Source of the DNA: Acidobacteriota bacterium
GTDB taxonomy: Bacteria; Acidobacteriota; Polarisedimenticolia; JAPUKU01
Length of the DNA: 38,036 bases
Reading direction: 5' to 3'
Assembly: GCA_027295505.1 (NCBI GenBank)
Contig: JAPUKU010000178.1
Span: 1 to 38,036 of the forward strand
How positions within the stretch are numbered: the first letter of the stretch is position 1; each line of letters begins with the position of its first letter. The position numbers and the translations under genes are program-made. The notes beneath the pieces are model-generated. The model searched no databases, was not told the origin of the DNA, and saw only the letters and a program-made list of their open reading frames with translations. Shown in pieces: positions 8,480-16,190 of the stretch.

Positions 8480-9891
8480 GGCGCCAGCCCCGTTGCAGTC
8501 AGAGAAGCCGGCGACAGCCATTGAGCGATCCACAGCGCCGCCACCGCGCCGACAAGCGTGTTTGCAGCGTTGAGAGCTTCCGGGTGCGGCTGTTCCGAGG
8601 CCGCCAGAAGTGCAAGCGGTCGTTCCGCGAACGCACCCACGGCTGAGGCGATCCACACGCACAGAGCGGCCCCCCAGCTGTCGGAGATCAGATCCGTAAT
8701 CCCTGCCACAGCGATGACCACGGCGGCCGCTGCAGCGCCCGCCAGGGTGCCGGAAAGGGAGACGCCACCGGGTGTTCCGGCCGGAACGCGACACAGACGC
8801 TCCGGGAGAAACGTCGGCCCCGCCAGCCACTTGCCAATTTCACTCGCTACTGTGTCAAACGTCGCGGCTCCCAGAGCGCCGGCAAACGCCAGTGCGCAGG
8901 CGCCAAGCGGGGCTCCGGCGAGCGCGAAGAGAGCACATGCGAGCGGCACCGCGCCGTTGGCCAGTGCGTGCAGGCTACTGCGCGCGCCGCCGCGTTCCTG
9001 CGCGATGCCACGCGTCCTCTTCGAGACCAGTCCGATCTGTGTGGCGGCCGATCCCAGCACGAAGAACGTCAGAAGCAACACGAACCCGCCCACCCCCAAG
9101 CCAACCCCCACGAGGGTTCCGACCATGACGCCGGCAATCAGGCCGGAGAGGCTCACCCAGCGCAGCAGGTAGGCCGCGATCCCTCCGGTGAGCGCCAGGG
9201 CCAGCATCGAGGCCCAGCGTCTGGTTACGGTGATGGCTCCGAGCTCCAGTGCCAGCGGGGTGATCGCTGTTAAACCAAGAAGCACGGCAGCTCCGATCCA
9301 GGGAACAACCAGATTGTCATCCAGACCACTGGGGAGCGACTCCGCGAGCGCCGAGATCAGCGCCGCGATCAAGGCGATTGTGATCCACCCCGCGAGAGCG
9401 GAGGAATCGGATCCGGCTCCCCATGCAAGCGACAGCGCGTCACGAAACGGAAGCCGGCCGCCCGCCGACGAGTGCAACAGGAACGCCACGCTTGCCGTGC
9501 CACAGGCGATGAGAGCCGCCGAGCCCGCGAAACTCTTGGTGCTGTTCCAGGGCAGCCGTGGGCCTCCGAGGTGACGTCCGGCGAGCGAGGCCGCGCCGTC
9601 ACCGAACGCCAGCAACGCCCACCCCGCCGCCACGAGCGTGGGACGATCCGGAAGCAGCACCAGAAGCACGAACACGGACACCGGATAGAGGATCAGGCCC
9701 CGGTCGCTCGTGCCCCAGGCCGATTCCGCGCGCCGCATCTGGCCACCGGCGAGACGAGGTAGCAGCCAGAGGTTTCCGGCCACGGCCGTGGCACTGATCG
9801 CCAGCGCTGCAGCCGCCGGCAGCCACGCCAGCGTCACGCACAGAGTACCCATTGCGACGTGCGTCAGGGAACGCAAATCGGCGCCGCTCAA
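8476..9891 (-). CDS. Fused phytol/dolichol-kinase-like and DUF92 (VTE6-like) membrane protein
   Basis: This 471-residue multi-pass protein joins two families normally found separately. The N-terminal half matches the phytol kinase (VTE5)/dolichol kinase family: FGDGAASLAGRHLGG (about 96-110), PWNSTKSFAGS and ESLPSGLDDNLVVP (184-197). The C-terminal half (about 230-471) is DUF92/TMEM19, the family of plant VTE6 phytyl-phosphate kinase: RGIAQERGG, FDTVASEIGK (345-354), VPAGTPGGVSLSGTLAG (369-385) and EALNAANTLVGA. Together they could turn an isoprenoid alcohol into its diphosphate, the donor for the adjacent UbiA enzyme. I chose TTG at 9891: it overlaps the preceding stop as TTGA and GGAGAGG lies just upstream. 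ATGs at 9930 and 9852 are alternatives. Confidence 0.88.
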   Translation of the reverse strand: MSGADLRSLTHVAMGTLCVTLAWLPAAAALAISATAVAGNLWLLPRLAGGQMRRAESAWGTSDRGLILYPVSVFVLLVLLPDRPTLVAAGWALLAFGDGAASLAGRHLGGPRLPWNSTKSFAGSAALIACGTASVAFLLHSSAGGRLPFRDALSLAWGAGSDSSALAGWITIALIAALISALAESLPSGLDDNLVVPWIGAAVLLGLTAITPLALELGAITVTRRWASMLALALTGGIAAYLLRWVSLSGLIAGVMVGTLVGVGLGVGGFVLLLTFFVLGSAATQIGLVSKRTRGIAQERGGARSSLHALANGAVPLACALFALAGAPLGACALAFAGALGAATFDTVASEIGKWLAGPTFLPERLCRVPAGTPGGVSLSGTLAGAAAAAVVIAVAGITDLISDSWGAALCVWIASAVGAFAERPLALLAASEQPHPEALNAANTLVGAVAALWIAQWLSPASLTATGLAP

Positions 9892-10889
9892 AATCCCCTC
9901 TCCATGTCGCGTATCTCGGCGCGCGCCCACTCGATCGTCGTTAGAAGGCCCTGCTCCAGCGGGGTAGCGGAGTATCCCAGGACACGCTCAGCCCGGGCGC
10001 TGGAGTAAGCCCAGTCGTGCGTGTAGATCTCCACCTCGTCCGGCGTGATCTCGGGTGGCTGCCCCGTCAGGCGGGCCCGCAAGACCTGCAGGCGGCCGAC
10101 CAGACGGGCCATCCAGGCAGGGATGGTGCGCCCGGGTGCGAGTGTACCGGTGATCTGCGCGACGCGTGCGAAAAGCTGGCGCAGCGACAGGTTCTCTCCA
10201 CCGAGGATGAAACGATCGCCCACTGCGGCAGCCTCGAGAGCCCTCAGATGTCCGCGCACGACATCGTCGACGTAAGCCAGGCACCAGCGCCTCTCTCCGC
10301 CTCCGACCAGTCCGGGCAGACCTTCCTGCAGGTGACGGATGAGCACCTGTCCGACGAGGTTCCCCTCGGTGCGTGGACCCGGGCCGTAAAGTATGCCCGG
10401 GTAGAGCGTGACGATCGGAAATCCATCCGCGGCCGCCTGGCGTGCCAGACCCTCCGCCTGGCGCTTGGTGTCGGCATAGGCATTTCCGGGCTTGAGGCTG
10501 TTACGGGGCGTGTCCTCATCATGAACCGCGCCGTCGGTGGGCCCCAGCGCCAGAAAAGAGGACGTATAGATGAACCGCTCGATTCCCTCCCGGCGTGAGG
10601 CTTCGATCAGCGTCTTCAGGCCGTCCACATTGATCCGTGAGAACTCTTCCTGGCGCGGTAGCCAGCGCTGCACCACGGCCGCCAGGTGGAACACCTGGTG
10701 GCAACCCCTGAGAGCGCGGGCCACCTCTGAGGGATCGGTGAGCGAGGCCAGGCGCACATCCACTCCGCTGGGCGACTCGCCCACATGAAGGTCGCGCCGT
10801 ACGAGAAGGCGCACACGGCGGCCCGCGGAGACGAGACCGCGCACCAGCGCCTGACCCAGGTAACCGCTGCCACCCGTGACAAGGATCAT
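9888..10889 (-). CDS. NAD(P)-dependent epimerase/dehydratase (HpnA / dihydroflavonol-reductase-like)
   Basis: This 333-residue extended short-chain dehydrogenase has the Rossmann motif TGGSGYLG (residues 5-12). The catalytic elements are TSS (109-111), Tyr138 and Lys142 in YADTK. The pattern, including the LYPGILYGPGP and LAYVDDVVRGH segments, resembles HpnA (hopanoid cluster) and dihydroflavonol-4-reductase-like enzymes. The substrate is not deducible. It may act on a nucleotide sugar, a sterol-like compound or a lipid alcohol. The ATG overlaps the stop of the rmlD-like gene (ATGA). Its own stop overlaps the TTG start of the kinase fusion, so it is translationally locked to both. Confidence 0.9.
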   Translation of the reverse strand: MILVTGGSGYLGQALVRGLVSAGRRVRLLVRRDLHVGESPSGVDVRLASLTDPSEVARALRGCHQVFHLAAVVQRWLPRQEEFSRINVDGLKTLIEASRREGIERFIYTSSFLALGPTDGAVHDEDTPRNSLKPGNAYADTKRQAEGLARQAAADGFPIVTLYPGILYGPGPRTEGNLVGQVLIRHLQEGLPGLVGGGERRWCLAYVDDVVRGHLRALEAAAVGDRFILGGENLSLRQLFARVAQITGTLAPGRTIPAWMARLVGRLQVLRARLTGQPPEITPDEVEIYTHDWAYSSARAERVLGYSATPLEQGLLTTIEWARAEIRDMERGF

Positions 10890-11785
10890 GTCGGTGCCTG
10901 CCAGCCAGGCGCAGCGCGACCCGGCGGTGAGGTGGTGAACTGCTCTGCAAGAGCCTCCTTCCAGTCACGGGGCTCACGTGATGTGATCGATCGGTACCGG
11001 GTTGTAGAAAGAGCCGAGTAGGACGGTCGGCTCGCCGGGAATCCCAGATCCTTCCAGCGCAGCTGCACCCGTTGGAGCCCGCCCTCGAGCCCAGCCGCCT
11101 CGGCGACCTGACAGGCGAAGTCGAAGCGGTTGCACGTCCCGCCGTTCACGAAGTGGATCACTCCGTGAGTCGGAATCTCGGCGAGCAACAGAAGTGCCTG
11201 GATCAGATCCGGTGTGTAGGTGGGAGAGGCGACCTGGTCCGTGACGCCGCTCAGGCTGTGCCGCGCGCGCGCTTCCTCCAGCACGTGCTCGACAAAGTCG
11301 CCGCCGCAGGGGCCGAACAGCCAGCTCGTGCGCACCACCAGTGCCTCGGGAAATTCCTTCAGCACCCTGCGTTCACCCTCCAGTTTGCTGGCACCATATT
11401 TCGAGATCGGCCGGGGGATATCGTCTTCCAGGTATGGGCTTCCTTTGTTCCCGTCAAACACCTGGTCGGTGCTCACGTGGATGAAACGTGCTCCCACTTC
11501 GCGGCACGCCCGGGCCGCGTTGGCGGCTCCATCGCTGTTGACACGAACGGCGAGATCCGGCTGCCGCTCGCAAACATCCACCCCGGAGGCGGCGGCGCAA
11601 TTGATCACCAGCGTGGGCTCCAGGCGCTCGAGCTCTCCCCGCATGCGGAAGTAGTCGGTGATATCAATCTCTGCGCGCGTGGCCGCGATTGTAGCGGGAT
11701 ACAGACGCGAGAGCGTCGTCTCCGCCTGCCGGCCGAGACGACCGCCGGTGCCAAGGATGAGAGGAACGGAGAAAAGGGAACTCAT
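10886..11785 (-). CDS. RmlD-like dTDP-4-dehydrorhamnose reductase / sugar nucleotide reductase
   Basis: This 299-residue member of the RmlD substrate-binding family has the nucleotide-binding motif GTGGRLG (12-18). It also has VSTDQVFDG (104-112), the YxxxK pair Tyr130/Lys134 (KYGASKLEGE) and the C-terminal RPSYSALST segment typical of RmlD. RmlD makes dTDP-L-rhamnose for LPS and surface polysaccharides. No rmlA, rmlB or rmlC is adjacent, so the exact substrate is uncertain. The VINCAAASGVD segment differs from the more usual NAAAYTAVD. It lies 18 bases after lptD and shares the operon, which supports an envelope role. Confidence 0.87.
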   Translation of the reverse strand: MSSLFSVPLILGTGGRLGRQAETTLSRLYPATIAATRAEIDITDYFRMRGELERLEPTLVINCAAASGVDVCERQPDLAVRVNSDGAANAARACREVGARFIHVSTDQVFDGNKGSPYLEDDIPRPISKYGASKLEGERRVLKEFPEALVVRTSWLFGPCGGDFVEHVLEEARARHSLSGVTDQVASPTYTPDLIQALLLLAEIPTHGVIHFVNGGTCNRFDFACQVAEAAGLEGGLQRVQLRWKDLGFPASRPSYSALSTTRYRSITSREPRDWKEALAEQFTTSPPGRAAPGWQAPT

Positions 11786-11803
11786 TTCCGTCCGCTGCCC
11801 CGT

Positions 11804-14221
11804 TCAGCGCATGCCCTGCTGCATGTCGAAGAGTTTGCCCACACCCTTGAGATTGATGAGAAAGCGGATTTCGCGTTCCTCGGAATTCACAAAGTCACGA
11901 TTCTGATACTCGAGAAGGAAGCCGCAGCACTGGGTATTGTAGCCGATGCGGTAGCGCTGATTCTGGATGTGGGAGGCCGCGATGTCCCAGTTGAGCTCAG
12001 CGGCCAGGGCGAGCTTCTGGCGGAACATGGAAGTTCCGGCAAGCAAGCTCATTTGACTCCGGTTTTTTGCTGGCTCGGATGTTGGATCATTCGGATCCCA
12101 CTGCGCATTCTTGCTGACGTTGTTCAGCACCCAGTTCAGGCTGAGGATGTGCGGATGCGATCGGAGATCGGCGCTGATCGTCGTCTGCTCCACCGTGTGG
12201 CGCAGGATGTTGTAGCGTGCCGTCACATTCATCGAGTGCCAGGCGGTTGGATTGACACGGATCGACAGATTTACGGGAGAGAAGGAGGAGCTGTCGACCT
12301 CTTCTCGTAACTCAAAGCGCCTGCTGAGGGGGCTCGGGTTGAAGTTAAAAATCTGGCTCAGCGTTACGGTCGCGAACTCGACGGCCGTGCCGGTCACACC
12401 GACTTCCTCCTGGTCACTCTCCGGCTCGGGTATGAGGGCAGCGACATCTTCTGCCGTGTGGGGCTCCGGGGCCAGGCCCGGCAGCGGTATCCGCCGCGGC
12501 AGCGCCAGCCCGGAGCTCACGGGAGCCCTGGAGCGCAGGGCGAACCAGCGTGAGGAGAGCGAATACCTCACCTGATTGATGTCACCGCTTGCCACATCCA
12601 CCTCGTCAAACCGTGGCACGAATAATGTGTCGTCGAAGGGGGTGTTGGCGGGGGGGAGGATGGCGACATCTTCCTCCGCAGTGCCATGGATGTCCGCGAT
12701 TACATAGCTGTAGGTGATCCTGGGTTCCAGAACATTCTTCAGGCGCGGTGAGAAGCCCCAGCCCGGCGTGTCCCAGACACGCGTGAACGAAGGACCGATG
12801 ATCTCGAGTCCACCTCGAAAGAGACTGCGGCGCAACGAGTCATCGATGGCGGTTCCAGATACGGACGGATCACGCTGTTTCGTGTAATAGGTCTCGCGCA
12901 ACGAAACTTCCGGTGTCACCTTCAACCAGGGGGCAATGCGCAGGGGTACGCGGATCTCTGGAAACACGTCGTAGCGCTCATACGAGAAGTCTCTATCCAG
13001 GGTTGCTGCGCTGGTCTGGAATGCGAGGAAGAACGGGGAGCTGCCGAGCTGGCGGCTGCGACCGCGAAGCTCGATCTCCGGCCGCCGTTCCTGTGTGAGG
13101 ATCTCACCTGCGGAGAGCGATTGCTCGATGCTTTCACCCCGGATGTTCAGCGAATAATATGACCAGGCGCGTGAGAGGTCGAGCCTGGATGATGTGGTAC
13201 TGGTCGTGGCGATCCGCGGATCGCGCTCGAAATCCAGGTAATAATCAATGTCACTCACCTCGTTCAGATCGGCGAGTAGCTTCCAGCCGTGATCGAACGA
13301 TTGCTCCGTCAGCAGGCGGAAGCGATACCGATCTCCCTCCGGTTCGCCGGTGATCGTGTCATCGATTCTCTCGTCGATGTAATAGCCGGTGAAGCGCAGC
13401 CTTCCAGCCTGGGTCGGAAGCCAGCGGGTCTCTACCCCGGCCCCCAGACCGTCCTTCTGGAAGTAGTCGAAGTAAAAAGTGGAATCGAAGTTGCGCGCCG
13501 GTGCCCAGAAGTAAGCCGTGTTGATCACCGCACCGCGCCGTGCCGAGTACCCGACCTGCGGCATCAGGAAACCCGAGACCCGATCCTTCTTGACGGGCCA
13601 CAGCAGGTAAGGAGTGTACAGGATGGGCATGCGGCCAACGCGGAATGACAGGTTCCTGAGGTGGGCGTAGCCGTCGAGCTCAACCGTACCCCGGCCGATG
13701 CGGAACGACCAGTAGGGCGTCGGCTGGGTGCAGGAAGTGAGCGTGGCCTTCTCGATCCGGTAACGGTTTTCTCCGATCTTCTCGAGGCGCTCCGCCTCCA
13801 GGATGAGGCCCGGCTGCAGCTCTCCCTGGGCGCTGTAAATGGTCGACAGGCGCGTCTCCAGGTTGATCTCAATCCGATCTCCCGTGAGAAAGGAAGATCC
13901 TTCCTTGAGCACCACGTTCCCGCGGGCGATGCACTGTTGTGTGTCCCCGTTATACTCGACTTCATCGGCCTGCAGTCTGAGATCGCCAGAGCGGATGTCG
14001 ACATCTCCCGAGAAGCGGTACCGGTTGGGGGCCGTTCGCTCGATCGTGGTGGCCCCGACACGGACCGCGGACGCGCCCGGAGCGACCGTTGAAATGAAAG
14101 ACTTTTCCGGGTCGACTGTAGGCTCCTCGTCCACTGCGGTCTGGGCCGCTGCGTGAGCGGCCGGCCAGAGGCAGGCGGCGAGTACCGCAAAAGATAAATG
14201 GGCGCGGAACCGGGTATTCAT
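11804..14221 (-). CDS. lptD: LPS-assembly outer membrane protein LptD
   Basis: LptD is the beta-barrel that inserts lipopolysaccharide into the outer leaflet of the outer membrane. This 805-residue copy starts with a signal peptide (MNTRFRAHLSFAVLAACLWP, cleavage near AHAAAQ). An OstA/LptA-like jelly roll follows (about 45-150: YRFSGDVDIRSGDLRLQADE, GNVVLKEGSSFLTGD), then the LptD barrel to the end. Conserved Cys residues are present in TSCTQP and in the late NTQCCG motif, as in disulfide-bonded LptD. The ATG at 14221 lies four bases after the stop of the MEMO-like gene. The open frame extends upstream but that part is the shadow of that gene. It shows that the organism makes LPS or lipooligosaccharide. 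Confidence 0.93.
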   Translation of the reverse strand: MNTRFRAHLSFAVLAACLWPAAHAAAQTAVDEEPTVDPEKSFISTVAPGASAVRVGATTIERTAPNRYRFSGDVDIRSGDLRLQADEVEYNGDTQQCIARGNVVLKEGSSFLTGDRIEINLETRLSTIYSAQGELQPGLILEAERLEKIGENRYRIEKATLTSCTQPTPYWSFRIGRGTVELDGYAHLRNLSFRVGRMPILYTPYLLWPVKKDRVSGFLMPQVGYSARRGAVINTAYFWAPARNFDSTFYFDYFQKDGLGAGVETRWLPTQAGRLRFTGYYIDERIDDTITGEPEGDRYRFRLLTEQSFDHGWKLLADLNEVSDIDYYLDFERDPRIATTSTTSSRLDLSRAWSYYSLNIRGESIEQSLSAGEILTQERRPEIELRGRSRQLGSSPFFLAFQTSAATLDRDFSYERYDVFPEIRVPLRIAPWLKVTPEVSLRETYYTKQRDPSVSGTAIDDSLRRSLFRGGLEIIGPSFTRVWDTPGWGFSPRLKNVLEPRITYSYVIADIHGTAEEDVAILPPANTPFDDTLFVPRFDEVDVASGDINQVRYSLSSRWFALRSRAPVSSGLALPRRIPLPGLAPEPHTAEDVAALIPEPESDQEEVGVTGTAVEFATVTLSQIFNFNPSPLSRRFELREEVDSSSFSPVNLSIRVNPTAWHSMNVTARYNILRHTVEQTTISADLRSHPHILSLNWVLNNVSKNAQWDPNDPTSEPAKNRSQMSLLAGTSMFRQKLALAAELNWDIAASHIQNQRYRIGYNTQCCGFLLEYQNRDFVNSEEREIRFLINLKGVGKLFDMQQGMR

Positions 14222-14225
14222 CCGC

Positions 14226-15029
14226 TCAGTGGAAGTGCATTCCGGCATACGCCACAACGCGGCTGAAGTCGCCCGTGACGTCGCCGGAGGTGGCGTAGGC
14301 AAGAACTTCCCCCGAGCGCGCGCCGAGGAGACGACAGGCCTCGAGCGCGGCGACAGCCGGGTAAACGCCGCACATCGAGATGCGTTCACGCTGCACCACT
14401 TCGTAGAGAGTGGTAGCGTCGACACGCTCCAGCGCCTCGAGTGCTTTCCGGTCCTGGCGCTCGGCTACCTCGCGGGATTCATAGTGGGTCATGTCACTGC
14501 TGATCAGGATAGCGGCCGGCTCCTCCAGGGACGAGATCACCCGTGCCAGGGCCGTACCGAAAACCCGCAGATCGGTGATCCGCGGTGTCCCGACACACAC
14601 CGGCACGATGCGTGCCCCAGGCGCGCACACCTGCAGGAACGGCAGCTGGACCTCGATGGCGTGCTCACGGCTGTGTGCCTCGACGTCCACCTCCAGCAGG
14701 GGACACGCCTTCTGGAGTCTGTCCGCCAGATCCTCATCCACTGGCATGCGGCCCAGGGGTGTCTCCCACTCACCGCCCCCGTACAGAGCAAGGGGTGCGC
14801 CACGGCCGGTATGGTTGGGGCCAAGGATCACCAAGCGGCCCGGAAGATCGGCGGCAGCGTAAGTGTTGCCCGCCACGCCGCCCGAGTAGATATATCCCGC
14901 GTGCGGTGCCATGAGCGCCGTCACCCCGGAGCGCGGACCCGTCCTCTCCAGGCGGGCCTCGACATCCCGGCGCAGGGTCTCCGGGTCATCCGGGTAGAAG
15001 CTTCCTGAAAATGCGGGGTGGCGCAGCAT
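14226..15029 (-). CDS. MEMO1-family protein (AmmeMemoRadiSam system protein B)
   Basis: This 267-residue protein belongs to the MEMO family, related to extradiol dioxygenases. Typical elements are RHPAFSGSFYP at the N-terminus, MAPHAGYIYSGGVAGNTY, ILGPNHTG, HAIEVQLPFLQ, ISSDMTHYE and CGVYPAVAAL. The conserved His and Cys residues line the family's metal-site pocket. In many genomes it is encoded with an AMMECR1-domain protein and a radical SAM enzyme. Neither is in this window, so this is a solo copy. It heads the lptD operon, where its role is unknown. The start is supported by family N-terminal homology. No Shine-Dalgarno sequence is visible. Confidence 0.92.
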   Translation of the reverse strand: MLRHPAFSGSFYPDDPETLRRDVEARLERTGPRSGVTALMAPHAGYIYSGGVAGNTYAAADLPGRLVILGPNHTGRGAPLALYGGGEWETPLGRMPVDEDLADRLQKACPLLEVDVEAHSREHAIEVQLPFLQVCAPGARIVPVCVGTPRITDLRVFGTALARVISSLEEPAAILISSDMTHYESREVAERQDRKALEALERVDATTLYEVVQRERISMCGVYPAVAALEACRLLGARSGEVLAYATSGDVTGDFSRVVAYAGMHFH

Positions 15030-15082
15030 GAGAGGTGGGCCGGGAGCGGTGGGCTGAAGCCGGTACCGTTCAGACGCTCGCT

Positions 15083-15091
15083 ATTCTAGCA
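15083..15091 (-). promoter_or_regulatory. Extended -10 promoter of the MEMO-lptD-ubiA operon
   Basis: On the minus strand, TGCTAGAAT (15091 to 15083) is an extended -10 element with a five-of-six match to TATAAT. It lies about 53 bases before the MEMO start. No good -35 box is present, which is usual for TGn promoters. The same nine bases occur before thiG. Confidence 0.42.
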
Positions 15092-15102
15092 GAGCGCTTG
15101 TG

Positions 15103-15111
15103 TGCTATCCT
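15103..15111 (+). promoter_or_regulatory. Extended -10 promoter of nadE
   Basis: TGCTATCCT on the plus strand is an extended -10 motif. It is divergent from, and 12 bases away from, the extended -10 of the lptD operon. It would give a leader of about 100 bases before nadE. There is no recognisable -35 box. Confidence 0.3.
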
Positions 15112-15217
15112 GCCGCACTATTCCGATCTATGGATCCCCAATGGACGTGGCCGCAAGGGAAAGCATGGCCTTCTCTTGGAATACGCCCGCCCGCATGCTG
15201 CCGGTCCCGAAAAAATC

Positions 15218-16114
15218 ATGGTGAAACGCGCCACAGCTGCGCGTCGCGGGGCGCGCCTCCGGCCAAAACGAGCAAGCCGCTCCAGGAAGAAGCGGGTCCG
15301 CAAGCGCGGTACCTCACACTCCCGATCTGCATCGGCCGGCCTCGACATCAAGCCAGAGACCGTGTGCTCGCGAATCGAGCGCTTCATCCAGAAGGAAACC
15401 CGCGCCGCGGGACGCTCGCGGGTGGTGGTGGGCCTTTCCGGAGGGATCGACTCGGCCCTGTCGGCCGCGCTGGCCCGGCGGGCCCTCGGACGCGCGGGCG
15501 TGATCGCAATTCTCATGCCCTACCGCAACAGCCGTAAGGACAGCCTCCGCGACGCCGAGGAACTGGCAAAATACCTGGACATTCGTTACGAGACGGTGGA
15601 CATCTCGCCCATGGTCGACGCCTTCTTCGATAACCGACCGGAGGCCGACCGGCTGCGCCGCGGCAACAAGATGGCTCGGGAGCGTATGTCGATCCTGTTT
15701 GATTGCGCGGCCGCTCGTGATGCGCTCGTCCTCGGCACCAGCAATCGCACCGAGACCCTGCTCGGCTACGGTACGCATTTCGGAGACACCGCGTGCAGCC
15801 TCAACCCGATCGGCTGTCTTTACAAGACACAGGTGCGGCTGCTGGCGCTGCACGTGGCCGTGCCGGAGCGCATTCGCACCAAGATCCCGACTGCCGATCT
15901 GTGGCCGGACCAGACCGACGAAGCCGAGCTGGGTTACACGTACGAGGAGATCGATCGCTTGCTGCTGCTCATGGTGGATCGTGGCCTCAAGCTCCGGGAG
16001 CTGCAGGCGCACGGCTTCGATCGCGAGATGGTGCGCTCGGTGCAGGATCGGATCCAGCGCAATGAGTTCAAGCGCCGGATGCCCTACGTGGCCCCGATCA
16101 CCACCCGCCATTGA
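15218..16114 (+). CDS. nadE: NH3-dependent NAD+ synthetase
   Basis: NadE makes NAD from deamido-NAD, ATP and ammonia. The catalytic region has the PP-loop SGGIDS (residues 74-79), GTSNRTETLLGYGTHFGD, KTQVRLLA and ADLWPDQTDE. All are characteristic of the ammonia-dependent form, and no glutaminase domain is present. The total of 298 residues includes an odd N-terminal tail: residues 2-30 are extremely basic (KRATAARRGARLRPKRASRS and onward). That tail is not part of the family fold. I chose the ATG at 15218 because the frame upstream looks non-coding. If translation begins later the tail would vanish, but no better start with a ribosome site is visible. Confidence 0.92.
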   Translation: MVKRATAARRGARLRPKRASRSRKKRVRKRGTSHSRSASAGLDIKPETVCSRIERFIQKETRAAGRSRVVVGLSGGIDSALSAALARRALGRAGVIAILMPYRNSRKDSLRDAEELAKYLDIRYETVDISPMVDAFFDNRPEADRLRRGNKMARERMSILFDCAAARDALVLGTSNRTETLLGYGTHFGDTACSLNPIGCLYKTQVRLLALHVAVPERIRTKIPTADLWPDQTDEAELGYTYEEIDRLLLLMVDRGLKLRELQAHGFDREMVRSVQDRIQRNEFKRRMPYVAPITTRH

Positions 16115-16190
16115 AGCATTGCCCGCTCGACACCGCGGCCCGCGCGGGGCACCGTGTTACCAGCCCCGCGGGCCGGCAAAAGAGAGATCT

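Noticed and set aside
7464-8830. N-terminal extensions of the TPR and UbiA reading frames
   Set aside because: The open frames continue upstream only as shadows of the neighbouring genes. The internal ATGs overlapping the previous stops give proper signal or membrane N-termini.
11072-12310. Long plus-strand ORF of about 410 codons opposite rmlD and lptD
   Set aside because: It lies antisense to two well-recognised genes and has no family resemblance. Long shadow frames are expected in GC-rich DNA.
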